DNA of 64,000 bases from Hahella chejuensis KCTC 2396 (GCF_000012985.1 NC_007645.1:5788581-5852580), one strand, 5' to 3'; positions 8,277-16,876 are shown, numbered from the stretch's first letter. Notes: generated from the sequence alone by a model not told the origin. Numbers and translations: made by a program.

Positions 8277-8314
8277 CAACTTGGATTTCCGCTCATATGA
8301 AGCGTTACTAGGGG
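8277..8314 (+). promoter_or_regulatory. Shared leader element, copy 3 (before 8351 gene)
   Basis: AACTTGGAT, a 17-base spacer with GCTCATATGAAGC, then GTTACTAGGGGCG. It is nearly identical to copy 4 over about 35 bases. This copy lacks the upstream AACGCT half. Confidence 0.6.
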
Positions 8315-8350
8315 CGTCAAGATTAACGACGCAACACAAGGAGAAAGACA

Positions 8351-8710
8351 GTGAAAACCATGACCCTCACCATCACCCGAACCCCTCGCACTCTGATCGT
8401 TGATGGCGCCAGCATTGAGGTGGAAGAGCTGGGCGTCCGTCTGCCCCTCGCCCGGAAGCCGGTCGACCTGAACGAGGTCGGCGGTTACGGACAACACAGG
8501 ATCTACGTTACCGAAACCCGGGAAATGACGACGATTGAGTTTGACGTGTTCACCAACCACCTCAGCGCACGTCGGGATTGGCTGCGCGGCAAAGGGGGAA
8601 GCGTTCACGGCGGTGAGCTTTGCATCGAAGTCACCGCCCCGGGCCGCCCCTACCTCTACATCAACCCCGATCATGGAGACTACCCTCGCTACGTCGCCAG
8701 ACTTGGGTAG
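8351..8710 (+). CDS. Small hypothetical prophage protein
   Basis: A 119-residue protein I do not recognise. GTG start at 8351, chosen because AAGGAG is 7 bases upstream; an internal ATG at 8360 is too far from it. The sequence is rich in beta strands, with alternating T/I/V in the first 30 residues (MTLTITRTPRTLIVDGASIEVEELGV split across residues 4-29), and has a basic middle (SARRDWLRGKGGS). No membrane segment or signal peptide. It has its own leader element at 8277-8314. Confidence 0.55.
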   Translation: MKTMTLTITRTPRTLIVDGASIEVEELGVRLPLARKPVDLNEVGGYGQHRIYVTETREMTTIEFDVFTNHLSARRDWLRGKGGSVHGGELCIEVTAPGRPYLYINPDHGDYPRYVARLG

Positions 8711-8738
8711 CGATTTATCCAAAGGGAAGCCGAGGATT

Positions 8739-8774
8739 AACTTGGCTTCCCGCTCATATGAAGCGTTACTAGGG
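8739..8774 (+). promoter_or_regulatory. Shared leader element, copy 4 (before 8806 gene)
   Basis: AACTTGGCTTCCCGCTCATATGAAGC, split here as TTGGCT, 17 bases, GTTACT. It matches copy 3 at nearly every base and shares the ATGAAGCGTT core with copies 1 and 2. Confidence 0.6.
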
Positions 8775-8805
8775 ACGCAACAAACTGACCCAAAGGAAAT
8801 CAAAG

Positions 8806-9162
8806 ATGGAACGCTCAACACCCATACCCACCACCCAAAACGTCGCTTGGGGCTTCTTCGGAACGATGAATGAGGAGGCCAATGTCGCTTGGCCTCTAGC
8901 CATGACAGCCATTTCGAACGCGACGGGGCAACCGCTTGAATCCATCCGAAACTTTTTGGATAGCCGCTACGGAAGACGCTTTGCGGATGAGGTTCAAGGT
9001 AAGCAATTGTCCGGGCTAACCCTTGCGGCCGCTATTGAGGCAACCACCCAAAGCTGGATGAAACGCACCATCGGACGAATCACCAGCGTACAGCGCGGCA
9101 TCCCTTACGGACTGCCTGAACTGGTTGGGTATGTGGTTTATTGCGAGCCTGCTGAGGCTTAA
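8806..9162 (+). CDS. Small hypothetical prophage protein
   Basis: A 118-residue protein not assigned to a family. The ATG at 8806 follows AAGGAA by 7 bases. The middle reads ATGQPLESIRNFLDSRYGRRFADEV, a helix-turn-helix-sized unit that need not bind DNA, and the C-terminus GIPYGLPELVGYVVYCEPAEA. No export signal. It is the last gene of the plus-strand cargo series and converges with the Nmad2-like gene just 3 bases downstream. Confidence 0.55.
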   Translation: MERSTPIPTTQNVAWGFFGTMNEEANVAWPLAMTAISNATGQPLESIRNFLDSRYGRRFADEVQGKQLSGLTLAAAIEATTQSWMKRTIGRITSVQRGIPYGLPELVGYVVYCEPAEA

Positions 9163-9165
9163 GCG

Positions 9166-9843
9166 TCAACCGCCACCCAGCTTCGAGCATGGGTGGCCAT
9201 TATCGGTTGGATCGAAACCTTTACCATTTGGATTCGCTCCAATCTCATCCACATTCGCCCCCAGCGCAGACAGCCAGTCACGAAGTTTGACGCAGGCTTC
9301 TTCCGGCTCTCCATGAATTCCCATACTCCAGCGTGATAGCCAAATTTTAAATCTGTCTAAATCGGTATCGCGTCGATTCTTATGCACGATATTACCTTGG
9401 TGTGGCGGCGACAGATGAGTCAGGTCGGTTGAGATAAGCTGGCTATTGGCGCCGAAATACCAGAATTTATTGCTGACCAGCACCGTAAGGCTACGAATAT
9501 ATTCCTCATAATTAGGGCCGATGTGAGCAGGACTTACTTTGTGCTCCAGTTGCCTCTTCCTGTCGAGGATGTGGATATTCTCTGAGGATGTGGCGGGTTT
9601 AGGGATAGAGTCAGCAAATCTCTTGTCTTTCAAGTAATCAACTAGAGATAGTGTTTCCCTGACTTGCATGGCGTACACGACGTGATTTGGCGTTTTGCTC
9701 TGAAAGCCAATCATCCAGTCATCTATTTCTACCGGCTCTCTGATGTGGGACATGCAGACAGGCATGACGCAAAAACCCTCATAGAGACTTGGTGCGCTCT
9801 CACAGTCGTAGCGAACCACATAGCGAAAGATATTCGGTTTCAT
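9166..9843 (-). CDS. Nmad2-like nucleotide-modification-associated domain protein
   Basis: A 225-residue protein. The first 90 residues (FRYVVRYDCESAPSLYEG, VMPVCMSHIRE, DDWMIGFQSK, HVVYAMQVRETLSLVDYL) match the pattern of the Nmad2 domain: an YxVRYDxGxAPN-like opening, a CxxxIR strand, a D(W)xxG turn and an LxYxM(R)V strand. Such domains occur beside DNA-base modification genes in phages, with roles inferred rather than proven. The start at 9843 is set by AGGAGGGG 4-8 bases upstream; the longer reading frame to 9882 lacks such a site. It is followed downstream only by the opposing cargo gene. Confidence 0.65.
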   Translation of the reverse strand: MKPNIFRYVVRYDCESAPSLYEGFCVMPVCMSHIREPVEIDDWMIGFQSKTPNHVVYAMQVRETLSLVDYLKDKRFADSIPKPATSSENIHILDRKRQLEHKVSPAHIGPNYEEYIRSLTVLVSNKFWYFGANSQLISTDLTHLSPPHQGNIVHKNRRDTDLDRFKIWLSRWSMGIHGEPEEACVKLRDWLSALGANVDEIGANPNGKGFDPTDNGHPCSKLGGG

Positions 9844-9897
9844 GACTTCCCCCTCCTGAAAGTCTTGAACGAGATAGTCCAATTAAAGCACATTATC

Positions 9898-11169
9898 TCA
9901 GCCGTCTAACTTGAGATTCTCGCCATACTTAGATCCATCACTTTCACGGATAGCGCTTTCTCCCGTCCACTCCTGCCAGCGGCGCACGATCACATCCACG
10001 TATTTGGGATCAAGCTCGATCAGACGCGCGACGCGTCCTGACTTTTCCGCTGCGATCAAGGTGGTGCCTGAACCGCCGAAAGGATCAAGCACCCTATCTC
10101 CCGGCCGGCTGGAATTGCGGATGGCGCGCTCCACCAGTTCCACGGGCTTCATGGTGGGATGCAGATCGTTTTTCGCCGGCTTTTTAATTTGCCATACGTC
10201 GCCTTGATCGCGATCGCCACACCAGTGTCGGCGCGCGCCTTCCGGCCAGCCGTACAGTATCGGCTCGTATTGGCGCTGATAGTCTGAACGTCCCAGCGTG
10301 AAGGTGTTCTTGGCCCAGATGATGAAAGTCGACCACTTGCCTCCCGCTTCCCGAAACGCCGCCTGCAGGGTGTCCAGCTCGCTGGAGGACATGGCGATGT
10401 ATATCGCGCCCCGACAATGTGCAAGGGTTGGGCTCAACGCCGCCAACAAGAAGTCGTAAAAACCGTCGCCGAGATTGTCGTTTAAGATCGCGCGATTCTT
10501 ACCGCGCAGCTTGTCTTTGGCGCTGTTCGCGTAATTCACGTTATAGGGAGGATCGGTAAATACCATATCCGCCAGCTTCCCATCGCTGAATAATGCGGCG
10601 TACGCATCCGGTAAGGTTGCGTCGCCACAGAGGACGCGATGTTCGCCACACAACCAGACGTCGCCGGATTGGGAGATTACGGCCTCTTCCTCTTCGGGAA
10701 CCGAGTCGTCGTCAGTTTGCCCCTCTACCTCGGTTTCCTCCGCCTCCAACAACGCTGCCAGATCGTCGGCGTCGAAGCCGGTCAGATCCAGGTCGAAACC
10801 ATCTTCCTGCAACGCCTCCAACTCAACGCGCAACAATTGCTCGTCCCAGCCCGCCTTCAAGGCCAGCTGATTGTCCGCGAGGATATAGGCGCGTTTCTGC
10901 GTCGGCGACAAATGCGCGAGCTCAATGACCGGGACCTCAAGCAGTCCCAATTTTCTCGCCGCCAGCAAGCGCCCGTGGCCGGCGACCACGCCGTTCTCTC
11001 CGTCGACCAGGATGGGGTTGGTCCAGCCAAACTCCGCAATACTGGCGGCGATCTGCGCCACCTGTTCCTCGGAGTGCGTACGCGCGTTTCGGCAATACGG
11101 GATGAGCGTTTCCACTGACCGGTATTGAACAACCAATGGCGGATAGCTTGGGGCGCCAACCGCGAACAA
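9898..11169 (-). CDS. ParB-domain DNA methyltransferase (N4/N6, beta-type motif order)
   Basis: A 423-residue fusion. Residues about 12-110 are a ParB/Srx-like domain (LIPYCRNARTHSEEQVAQIA, then GHGRLLAARKLG); residues about 165-410 are an adenine-N6 or cytosine-N4 methyltransferase with the catalytic motif TDPPYNVNY first and the AdoMet motif DPFGGSGTTLIAAE near the C-terminus. An acidic linker (EEAEETEVEGQTDDDSVPEEEE, split at 150-172) joins them. This fusion is widespread in prophages and may protect phage DNA. The start codon appears to be TTG at 11169. An intrinsic terminator at 11191-11229 separates it from the replication operon. Confidence 0.9.
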   Translation of the reverse strand: MFAVGAPSYPPLVVQYRSVETLIPYCRNARTHSEEQVAQIAASIAEFGWTNPILVDGENGVVAGHGRLLAARKLGLLEVPVIELAHLSPTQKRAYILADNQLALKAGWDEQLLRVELEALQEDGFDLDLTGFDADDLAALLEAEETEVEGQTDDDSVPEEEEAVISQSGDVWLCGEHRVLCGDATLPDAYAALFSDGKLADMVFTDPPYNVNYANSAKDKLRGKNRAILNDNLGDGFYDFLLAALSPTLAHCRGAIYIAMSSSELDTLQAAFREAGGKWSTFIIWAKNTFTLGRSDYQRQYEPILYGWPEGARRHWCGDRDQGDVWQIKKPAKNDLHPTMKPVELVERAIRNSSRPGDRVLDPFGGSGTTLIAAEKSGRVARLIELDPKYVDVIVRRWQEWTGESAIRESDGSKYGENLKLDG

Positions 11170-11531
11170 AGAATTCAGATTCAGGGCCTCAAAAAAGAAA
11201 CCCGCCGGTGAATCGCTTCACGGGCGGGTAAAGGGAAGTACGTTGGAATCGGGCCTGCGAACCGCAAACCCTGCAAACCTCGTTTTTAGCGCTGACGCTA
11301 AACAAACGCGGCGCTCACGCCCCCCGCTTCAATTCATGGCCAGGAAGGACCCATCGGGAGCCCAAAAGGCGCCCAGATAGGCCAAATAATCGCCTGACGG
11401 CTGCCATAGCGGGGAGGTGCGCTCGTGTCACGAGGTAACGCAAATATTACCAAAAAAGCCGGCGGATGTTACGCCCCCAATTGGCGTCCAACCCGCACCA
11501 ATACTACGTTTTCCGCAGGAGTTGTTTATAA
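11170..11531. other. Gene-free stretch between replication operon and methyltransferase
   Basis: It holds the minus-strand terminator at 11191-11229 and otherwise no credible gene. No open frame here has a plausible start with a ribosome-binding site. Promoter elements for the methyltransferase must lie within this interval or the gene must rely on read-through. Confidence 0.6.
11191..11229 (-). terminator. Intrinsic terminator of the replication operon
   Basis: Read on the minus strand, an arm ACCCGCCCGTGAA and its complement (one mismatch, loop GCGA) are followed by TTTCTTTTTT. It lies about 300 bases after the last operon gene and just before the methyltransferase start. Confidence 0.8.
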
Positions 11532-11927
11532 CTAATTAAAACTAATCCTTTCCTCGGGATCGTTAAGTCGAACCGCCACAGTAGACAAGGCCGCCTTCCA
11601 GCGACGCCACCCTGTGGTGCGGTCCATACCGAAGTGCGCACAGACTTCTTTCCAGGGACAGCCATCCGCCCGCATCCACACCAGGTGACGTTGATCCTCG
11701 GTCAACCATTTCACCCAACGGAAGGTCTCAAGCATGCGATCAATCGCGGCCGGATCGGGCGGCAATCGCTTCACCACAGGCTCCGCGCCCATGTTCTCCC
11801 AGGGCTTGCGTAGAATGGCTGGCCAGCTGTTAGCGTATCCCTGTACCCGGACAGGGGGCAGCCGTTGCGCTGTGATTGCCGCGTCGGTGAAACGGTCAGC
11901 CACATGCTCTAAAGTCCAATCACTCAT
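11532..11927 (-). CDS. DUF6362-like phage protein with sigma-type HTH
   Basis: A 131-residue protein with the appearance of DUF6362 prophage proteins. MSDWTLEHVADRFTDAAITAQRLPPVR opens, and the C-terminal part ADGCPWKEVCAHFGMDRTTGWRRW is a helix-turn-helix of the type found in sigma-70 region 4. The start at 11927 overlaps the end of the upstream small gene, so translation is likely coupled; the longer frame to 11963 lies inside that gene. It is the last gene of the operon and could regulate late genes, as small HTH proteins at this position often do. That role is inferred from position. Confidence 0.6.
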   Translation of the reverse strand: MSDWTLEHVADRFTDAAITAQRLPPVRVQGYANSWPAILRKPWENMGAEPVVKRLPPDPAAIDRMLETFRWVKWLTEDQRHLVWMRADGCPWKEVCAHFGMDRTTGWRRWKAALSTVAVRLNDPEERISFN

Positions 11928-12132
11928 GCTTAGGTTCCCCTGCGCCGTAGAGGCGCTCTCCAATCCGACACAACAGCTCGCTCTCTATCCAGTTCAACCG
12001 GTCATCGTCAGGTGAAATCACCAGGATACGTTGACTGCGCCACCCCTCGCGTTTGATTTTCTCGGGATCGGGTCCTTGATCAGGCTGATATTTTCCCAAG
12101 GGGCTGCGGTAAATGGGCTTAGGCGTTTTCAT
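11920..12132 (-). CDS. Small hypothetical phage protein
   Basis: A 70-residue protein starting MKTPKPIYRSPLGKYQPDQ, chosen at 12132 because CAGGAGAC lies 7 bases upstream. The centre (EGWRSQRILVISPDDDRLNWIESELL) suggests a strand then an amphipathic helix. It overlaps the RuvC-like gene at its start and the DUF6362-like gene at its end, so it is embedded in the operon. No family recognised. Confidence 0.5.
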   Translation of the reverse strand: MKTPKPIYRSPLGKYQPDQGPDPEKIKREGWRSQRILVISPDDDRLNWIESELLCRIGERLYGAGEPKHE

Positions 12133-12598
12133 ATTCCGTCTCCTGTGTGTCCTGCACCCACAGCATGATCGCCAGGGCATCCGCCTCGTTATCATCCGAG
12201 GGATTGAATCCCCGTTTCCGTACAGCCGCTATCACATCCTCCTTGCTGGCGTTGCCTTTGCCGCTGACGTGACGCTTGATGGTCCCCACAGGCACGCCTT
12301 GGTATGGGATCTCATGATGCTCGCACCACGCCGTTAGCGTCGCCAGAAAGCCGCCATAGGCATGCGCGGAATCGGTGGAGACATGCCGGCGAACCTCTTC
12401 GAAATACAGCGCGTCAATGCCGTCCAGATTCGCTTTCAGCTCGGTCAGCCAACGTTTGAATCTCAAAAAGCGCATACCGCCGCCTTCAAAGCGCTGGGGT
12501 TTAAAGTTCATCACGCCACTGACGATGGCGCGATCCTTTCCTTTCGCCGCCCATCCGGTGCGTGTTCCCAGATCCAGCGCCAATACTGATAAGGTCAT
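12119..12598 (-). CDS. RuvC-like nuclease (putative Holliday-junction resolvase)
   Basis: A 159-residue RNase-H-fold protein. It starts MTLSVLALDLGTRTGWAA, where the first Asp is a metal ligand of RuvC-type enzymes; the second acidic strand is ALYFEEVRRH near residue 70; DDNEADALAIMLW near 140 supplies the final acidic cluster. It also has the conserved GVPVGTIKRHVSGKGNASKEDV stretch. The start at 12598 gives the GGAG box 6 bases of spacing, better than the ATG at 12604, which abuts it. It should resolve branched recombination or replication intermediates of the phage. The candidate origin repeats lie just upstream. Confidence 0.85.
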   Translation of the reverse strand: MTLSVLALDLGTRTGWAAKGKDRAIVSGVMNFKPQRFEGGGMRFLRFKRWLTELKANLDGIDALYFEEVRRHVSTDSAHAYGGFLATLTAWCEHHEIPYQGVPVGTIKRHVSGKGNASKEDVIAAVRKRGFNPSDDNEADALAIMLWVQDTQETEYENA

Positions 12599-12620
12599 TT
12601 CCATCTCCGTTTGAGAGAGT

Positions 12621-12710
12621 GGTGACGGATAGTGACTGGCCTACCGAATAACACTATTACGCGTACGCGCGTATAGGGGTAAATCAGAACGATGGTCACC
12701 ATCCGTCACC
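12621..12710. repeat. Inverted repeat with GGTGAC-type iterons, candidate replication origin
   Basis: Arms 12621-12636 (GGTGACGGATAGTGAC) and 12695-12710 (reverse complement with one mismatch) flank an alternating CG/TA stretch with ACGCGTACGCGCGT. Four copies of (A/G)GTGAC occur in 90 bases. It lies directly after the P4-type primase gene; P4 alpha protein binds GGTGA-type iterons, hence the origin suggestion. It could also act as a strong RNA hairpin. Confidence 0.45.
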
Positions 12711-12714
12711 AGAG

Positions 12715-14991
12715 TTAGTCGTAATAGCTATATTGATAAGGTTTGGGGCGTAGCCTCAGGCCTTTAAAACCACGCGTTCCGCCATGCAAACGGCTTTGCA
12801 TGAAATCCCGCGTTATGAGGGTTTCTGAGAAACGTTTGATGGAACCCACGTATTCGCCTGCGCGCTCGGCCCACTCACGCCAGTCTGCATAAAGCTCGGA
12901 CGATGCGGTTTTCGCCTGCCCAATACGTTCGCAACGTTCTTCAATCCACTGTCCAAGGGCGTCCTCCGCCTCAAAATACTCCTCCGTCGCCGCCCGTACG
13001 CAATCTGGGGGCTTGAGCCCATCGCGCAGCCACTCCAGACATCCTTCCACTGCCCAAGCGAGAATGCCGCCGCGCTCGGCGAGTAGTTTGTCGGTCAGGC
13101 CGCCATCGCGCTTTTCCGGAGGTACGGTCACAGTGAATGGGATCAGATGTAACCGACGCTTCATCGCTTCGTCGACGTTGCGAATGGCAGGCTTGTGATT
13201 ACCGGCGATCAGCAATTTGAACTGGGGGGCATACTCAAAGAAGTCCTGGCGCATGAAGCGCGCGGAAATCTTGTCGCCACCGGTAATGGCTTTGACCTTG
13301 GACTCGTTCCAACGCCGGCCTTGCTCGGTTTCAATGGCCGACACGAATCGTGCTCCGCGCAGGCCCGCCAGATCCGTTGGGTGCCGATCGCCGCGCGCCT
13401 CCATGAAGGTGTCCATGGGCGCATTGGCGGCGTAGTCGCCCAGGATGGCGCCGACCACGTTCACGAACACGCTCTTGCCGTTGGCCCCTGTGCCGTAGAG
13501 GAAAAACAACGCATGCGCGCTGGTGGCTCCACTCAGGCAATAGCCGACCACTCTTTGCAAATACTCCTGCAGCTCAGCATCCTGTCCGGTGACGTCCGCC
13601 AGAAAGGTGCGCCAAGTCGGGCAATCGCCTTTGGGTGTCGCGGAAGTTGACTTGGTCATGCGGTCCTCGCGTCTGTGGGCCCGGATCTGACCCGTTCTCA
13701 GCTCGACCACACCACCGGGCGTATTCAACGCCCAGATATCCGCATCCCACTCCTCAGGGGTGGAGGCATGTGCGGGATCAGAACGCGCGATCTTTTCCAC
13801 TGCGGCGATTGTCGCAGCGCTTGCGAGTCGGCCCTTACGTTTGTCGCTGTCCGCTTTTTGAGACGCGGCGCGACAAACACCGCGCACAAGATGCTGAACA
13901 AACAGCATTTGGTCTGAGTTCCAGCGCATGCCTGACCACACCAACCATTTGCCCCAGAGAGAGCAATACCGCCAGTCCTCGCCATAGCGACGCGTGAAGG
14001 CCATGGCCAGGCCGTCCTCGGTGGCCCAGTCGACGTCACTCAGGAGTGTTTCTGAATCCTCCTCGTCGCAGCTGGGTTCTATGGGCATGCGGGGGCCAGC
14101 TGAAATAAACCCGACGGCATCAAAGCCTTCCTCCAGAGCGTCCGCTGAATCCCAGCCCTCGGGTTTGTCCTCCGATGGCGTCAGAATGGCGACCGATAGT
14201 CCTCCCGCCCGCAGAATCGCCTGAGAGGCCTGGTCGGCGTAGGCCCAACCCGGCGCATCCCGATCAGGCCAGATGATCACATGCTTGCCAGTCAGCGGAC
14301 GCCAGTCGGTTTTGTCCACTGGCGCTTTGGCTCCATTCATCGCCGTGGTGGCGCAGATACCTGCATCGATCAGCGCCTGGGCGCATTTCTCGCCTTCCAC
14401 CAACACCACCTGTTCCGACTGCGCGATACCGGGTTGGTTGTACAGGGGACGTGGCTCAGGCGGCGTCATCTTGCGACGCTTGGCGTCCCACGGCCGAAAC
14501 TCCTTCCTTCGCCCAGGAGGATCGTAGCGATACACCACCCCCAGGAGTTTTCCATTCGCGTCCAGATAATCCCACTTGGCTGTCGCCGGACCGAGATCAT
14601 CCATCGGCGGCGACTTGCTTCGCTTGCGTGTGGGCTGGGTGCGAGAACGCCCCAACAACTCGACGGCCAGATCAAGAACCCTGGAAAAGTCCACGCATGC
14701 GTCAACGTGGTAATACCCGGCAATCATGGCGTAGATATCGCCGCCGACGCCTTCCGCCCGATCAGTCCAAAGACCCGCTTTTTCGCCTTCAAGGACCACT
14801 TCCAAACTTTCGCCAGGACTGCCCAATACGTCACCAATCAAGAACAGATTGCGGCGACGTTTGCCCGCCGGATACAGCGTTGTCAGCACCGACTCCAGAT
14901 TGGCGATCAGTTCGGCGCGAATCGCCTCACGCTCGGCATGGAGATCGCGGTTTTCCAAAGGGGGAGCAACGCGCTCGTTGAAGTCGATCAT
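12715..14991 (-). CDS. Primase-helicase, P4/D5 type
   Basis: A 758-residue fused replication protein. The Toprim-like primase part has VLVEGEKCAQALIDAG near residue 197 and IIWPDRDAPGW near 243. The SF3 helicase part has Walker A LYGTGANGKSVFVN near 500, preceded by a D5_N-type region and followed by ETEQGRRWNESKVKAITGGD and NHKPAIRNVDEAMKRRLHLIPF, both diagnostic for the P4/D5 family. The start at 14991 overlaps the stop of the upstream nuclease by ATGA, with GGAGG 7 bases before it; the longer frame to 15045 lies inside that gene. No zinc-binding CHC2 motif is visible. Confidence 0.92.
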   Translation of the reverse strand: MIDFNERVAPPLENRDLHAEREAIRAELIANLESVLTTLYPAGKRRRNLFLIGDVLGSPGESLEVVLEGEKAGLWTDRAEGVGGDIYAMIAGYYHVDACVDFSRVLDLAVELLGRSRTQPTRKRSKSPPMDDLGPATAKWDYLDANGKLLGVVYRYDPPGRRKEFRPWDAKRRKMTPPEPRPLYNQPGIAQSEQVVLVEGEKCAQALIDAGICATTAMNGAKAPVDKTDWRPLTGKHVIIWPDRDAPGWAYADQASQAILRAGGLSVAILTPSEDKPEGWDSADALEEGFDAVGFISAGPRMPIEPSCDEEDSETLLSDVDWATEDGLAMAFTRRYGEDWRYCSLWGKWLVWSGMRWNSDQMLFVQHLVRGVCRAASQKADSDKRKGRLASAATIAAVEKIARSDPAHASTPEEWDADIWALNTPGGVVELRTGQIRAHRREDRMTKSTSATPKGDCPTWRTFLADVTGQDAELQEYLQRVVGYCLSGATSAHALFFLYGTGANGKSVFVNVVGAILGDYAANAPMDTFMEARGDRHPTDLAGLRGARFVSAIETEQGRRWNESKVKAITGGDKISARFMRQDFFEYAPQFKLLIAGNHKPAIRNVDEAMKRRLHLIPFTVTVPPEKRDGGLTDKLLAERGGILAWAVEGCLEWLRDGLKPPDCVRAATEEYFEAEDALGQWIEERCERIGQAKTASSELYADWREWAERAGEYVGSIKRFSETLITRDFMQSRLHGGTRGFKGLRLRPKPYQYSYYD

Positions 14992-15734
14992 CCTGTCGCC
15001 TCCCCACTGGTCCAGCACCGGTTGCGCCATGCGCACATCCGACATTCCCAGTGCTCTTCGTCCAAGAACGAGCGAGGCAGCAACTCTCCCGCATCGGTCG
15101 CCAGGATGATCTTCACCGCGCGATCGGACATACGCTGCGCGAGTTCGCCGTTATAAGGGACAAGCTCGGCGTAGATGTCCATGGTGTCGGCGTTCAGGGC
15201 GGTAAACAGCGCAGGCGCCTCATGCAGCCCCAGATAGGCTTGGTAGATCGCCACCTGAGCCGCATAGACCGGCTTTGATTTGGCCAGACGATGCTTTTCA
15301 AGATCACGCCATGACTTGGCGCCAAGGCATTTGTGCTCCCACAACGCGGGGTAAACGAATCCCTCCGGCCCACTTACGATAACGCCATCGACATGCCCCT
15401 GAAGGCGTTCGTCCACAGCGGAAAATCCAAACTGTTCGCCTACCTCATTGCGGGTGAGAACCGTGAAGCCGGCTTTTTCCAGCCAGTTCAGCATGCAGTC
15501 CTCCATGACATGACCACGCTCAAAGATCCGCAGAATACGGCCCTGCGTTTCGCGCCCCGGATCGACCGGCGCCTGGGCGTATTCAAACTGCAGCGCCCGT
15601 TCGCAGGCTACGCCCAACCGTGAGGCGCCCAGGTAGGTCCTTGGCGATTGCTCATCCCTTACTTTGCGCAGCCCGATATCGACCAACGCCGAAATCCGTC
15701 CGGAGAAACTTTCGGTTGAGTTGAAATCCATCAT
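14988..15734 (-). CDS. Cas4/RecB-like nuclease with Fe-S-type cysteines
   Basis: A 248-residue PD-(D/E)XK nuclease of the Cas4-like phage exonuclease kind. Residues GHVDGVIVSG and ALWEHKCLG supply D and ExK; RTYLGASRLGVACERALQFEY gives the first cysteine near the N-terminus, and the C-terminal WECRMCAWRNRCW supplies three more, the usual layout for a 4Fe-4S cluster. Lying next to a Sak4-like ATPase, it probably makes single-stranded ends for annealing. The start at 15734 overlaps the preceding stop by ATGA. Confidence 0.85.
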   Translation of the reverse strand: MMDFNSTESFSGRISALVDIGLRKVRDEQSPRTYLGASRLGVACERALQFEYAQAPVDPGRETQGRILRIFERGHVMEDCMLNWLEKAGFTVLTRNEVGEQFGFSAVDERLQGHVDGVIVSGPEGFVYPALWEHKCLGAKSWRDLEKHRLAKSKPVYAAQVAIYQAYLGLHEAPALFTALNADTMDIYAELVPYNGELAQRMSDRAVKIILATDAGELLPRSFLDEEHWECRMCAWRNRCWTSGEATG

Positions 15735-16189
15735 GCAGATTTCTCCCAAGGCAGTTCTCCCTCCAAATCGGAAAACAGATGCGCCTTTGGCTCTGACCTC
15801 ACGCCAGACGAACGAACCGGAGCACAGCGTGCGGACTCGTGGTATTGAGTCATCGCCGCCACGTACCCGCTTATAATCGCCTCGACAACCGTCATCGCCT
15901 CCGCCTCAGAGTAAGCGCCTAACGGCTTGTCAAAACCGATGGCGGTCGCCGCGTCGCCGAAGGGTTTCAGACACCCTCGTAAAGCGGCTTGCTCAATGTC
16001 GGTGGTATTTAGCATGACTTCCTCCTTCGCCCCTCTCAGCCAATCCGCATACAGCGCGTGAAAGGCTTTCTGACATCGCGCCGAGCAGAACCGCCAGTCG
16101 GTGGGATAACGCTTGGATTCGCCCGGTCGATGCCGTGTGTTCAAGTGACCAAACCCTTTGGCCTGGCGAGCGCAGACTCGGCATTTCAT
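15731..16189 (-). CDS. DUF6511-like protein with N-terminal zinc ribbon
   Basis: A 152-residue phage protein. The first 40 residues form a zinc-binding unit: MKCRVCARQAKGFGHLN and then RFCSARCQKAFHALY, i.e. CxxC plus CxxxC. The C-terminal half (AALRGCLKPFGDAATAIGFDKPLGAYSEAEAMTVVEAI, split at 78-115) matches the DUF6511 pattern seen beside phage Cas4-like nucleases. AAGGAAAA upstream supports the start. It overlaps the nuclease gene by ATGA, suggesting that it acts in the same recombination step. The role is not known. Confidence 0.65.
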   Translation of the reverse strand: MKCRVCARQAKGFGHLNTRHRPGESKRYPTDWRFCSARCQKAFHALYADWLRGAKEEVMLNTTDIEQAALRGCLKPFGDAATAIGFDKPLGAYSEAEAMTVVEAIISGYVAAMTQYHESARCAPVRSSGVRSEPKAHLFSDLEGELPWEKSA

Positions 16190-16264
16190 AAGATGTGTTT
16201 TCCTTAGCCGCCCTAGTGACGGCGGCTGTTTGACATACTTCGAACAACATGAGAAATAACGCTC

Positions 16265-16876
16265 CTACTGAGCCCAGGCGGGCTTGCCCGCCGCAACAGC
16301 CGGTTGCATGGTTGCAGGCGCCGCAGGCGCGCCGCCGCCATTTGGAGGCGTCCTATATGGAGCTGCTCCCGCCACCCAGGCGGCGTATTCTGGATGGTCC
16401 GGCTCCACCGCGTTCTTGATCACATTGCGATCTCCGCCTTTGGCGTCTTTTTCAACGTCCACCCGGGCCAGAAACTCCAGCCCATTGAGCTCCACGAAAC
16501 CATGAATGCGACGCGCGGCGGCCGCCTGGGGCGAGTTATCGTTAGGGTTGACTCGTCTGGCGCTGTTGAGCGCGGCGCGGATAAAACTCCGTCCCATTTG
16601 CGCCCAGGTCGGTCCTTTCGGCGAGTACAGACCGATATTGCTCCACAGTTTTCGCTTGGCGTACTCGCCGCCAGTGACGATGAACTCCGCCGCCAGGTAG
16701 ACCGCTCCGGTGTCGTTTGAGTAGGTGGCGTAACCGCCGTCCCAGCCTTGGTTGGGATCGTCATAGCCACCGGGTTGCAGCGACATGCGTACGGGCACGA
16801 CCGTTCCCCGGGGAATCACATCGAATGCGGACTGTTGTGGATCGGCATCGTTAAAGTCGTTCCATGCCTGATTCAT
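16265..16876 (-). CDS. Phage protein, probable ssDNA-binding role (DUF669-like position)
   Basis: A 203-residue protein. The body (GTVVPVRMSLQPGGYDD, AVYLAAEFIVTGGEYAKRKLWSNIGLYS, then FVELNGLEFLARVDVEKDAKGGDRNVI, each separate) is beta-rich and typical of the OB-like phage proteins next to Sak4 ATPases, which bind single-stranded DNA. The C-terminal 45 residues are a Pro/Ala/Gly linker ending in PAWAQ rather than an acidic tip. It overlaps the Sak4-like gene by ATGA. The assignment as ssDNA-binding is from context and general shape, not from a firm motif. Confidence 0.5.
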   Translation of the reverse strand: MNQAWNDFNDADPQQSAFDVIPRGTVVPVRMSLQPGGYDDPNQGWDGGYATYSNDTGAVYLAAEFIVTGGEYAKRKLWSNIGLYSPKGPTWAQMGRSFIRAALNSARRVNPNDNSPQAAAARRIHGFVELNGLEFLARVDVEKDAKGGDRNVIKNAVEPDHPEYAAWVAGAAPYRTPPNGGGAPAAPATMQPAVAAGKPAWAQ

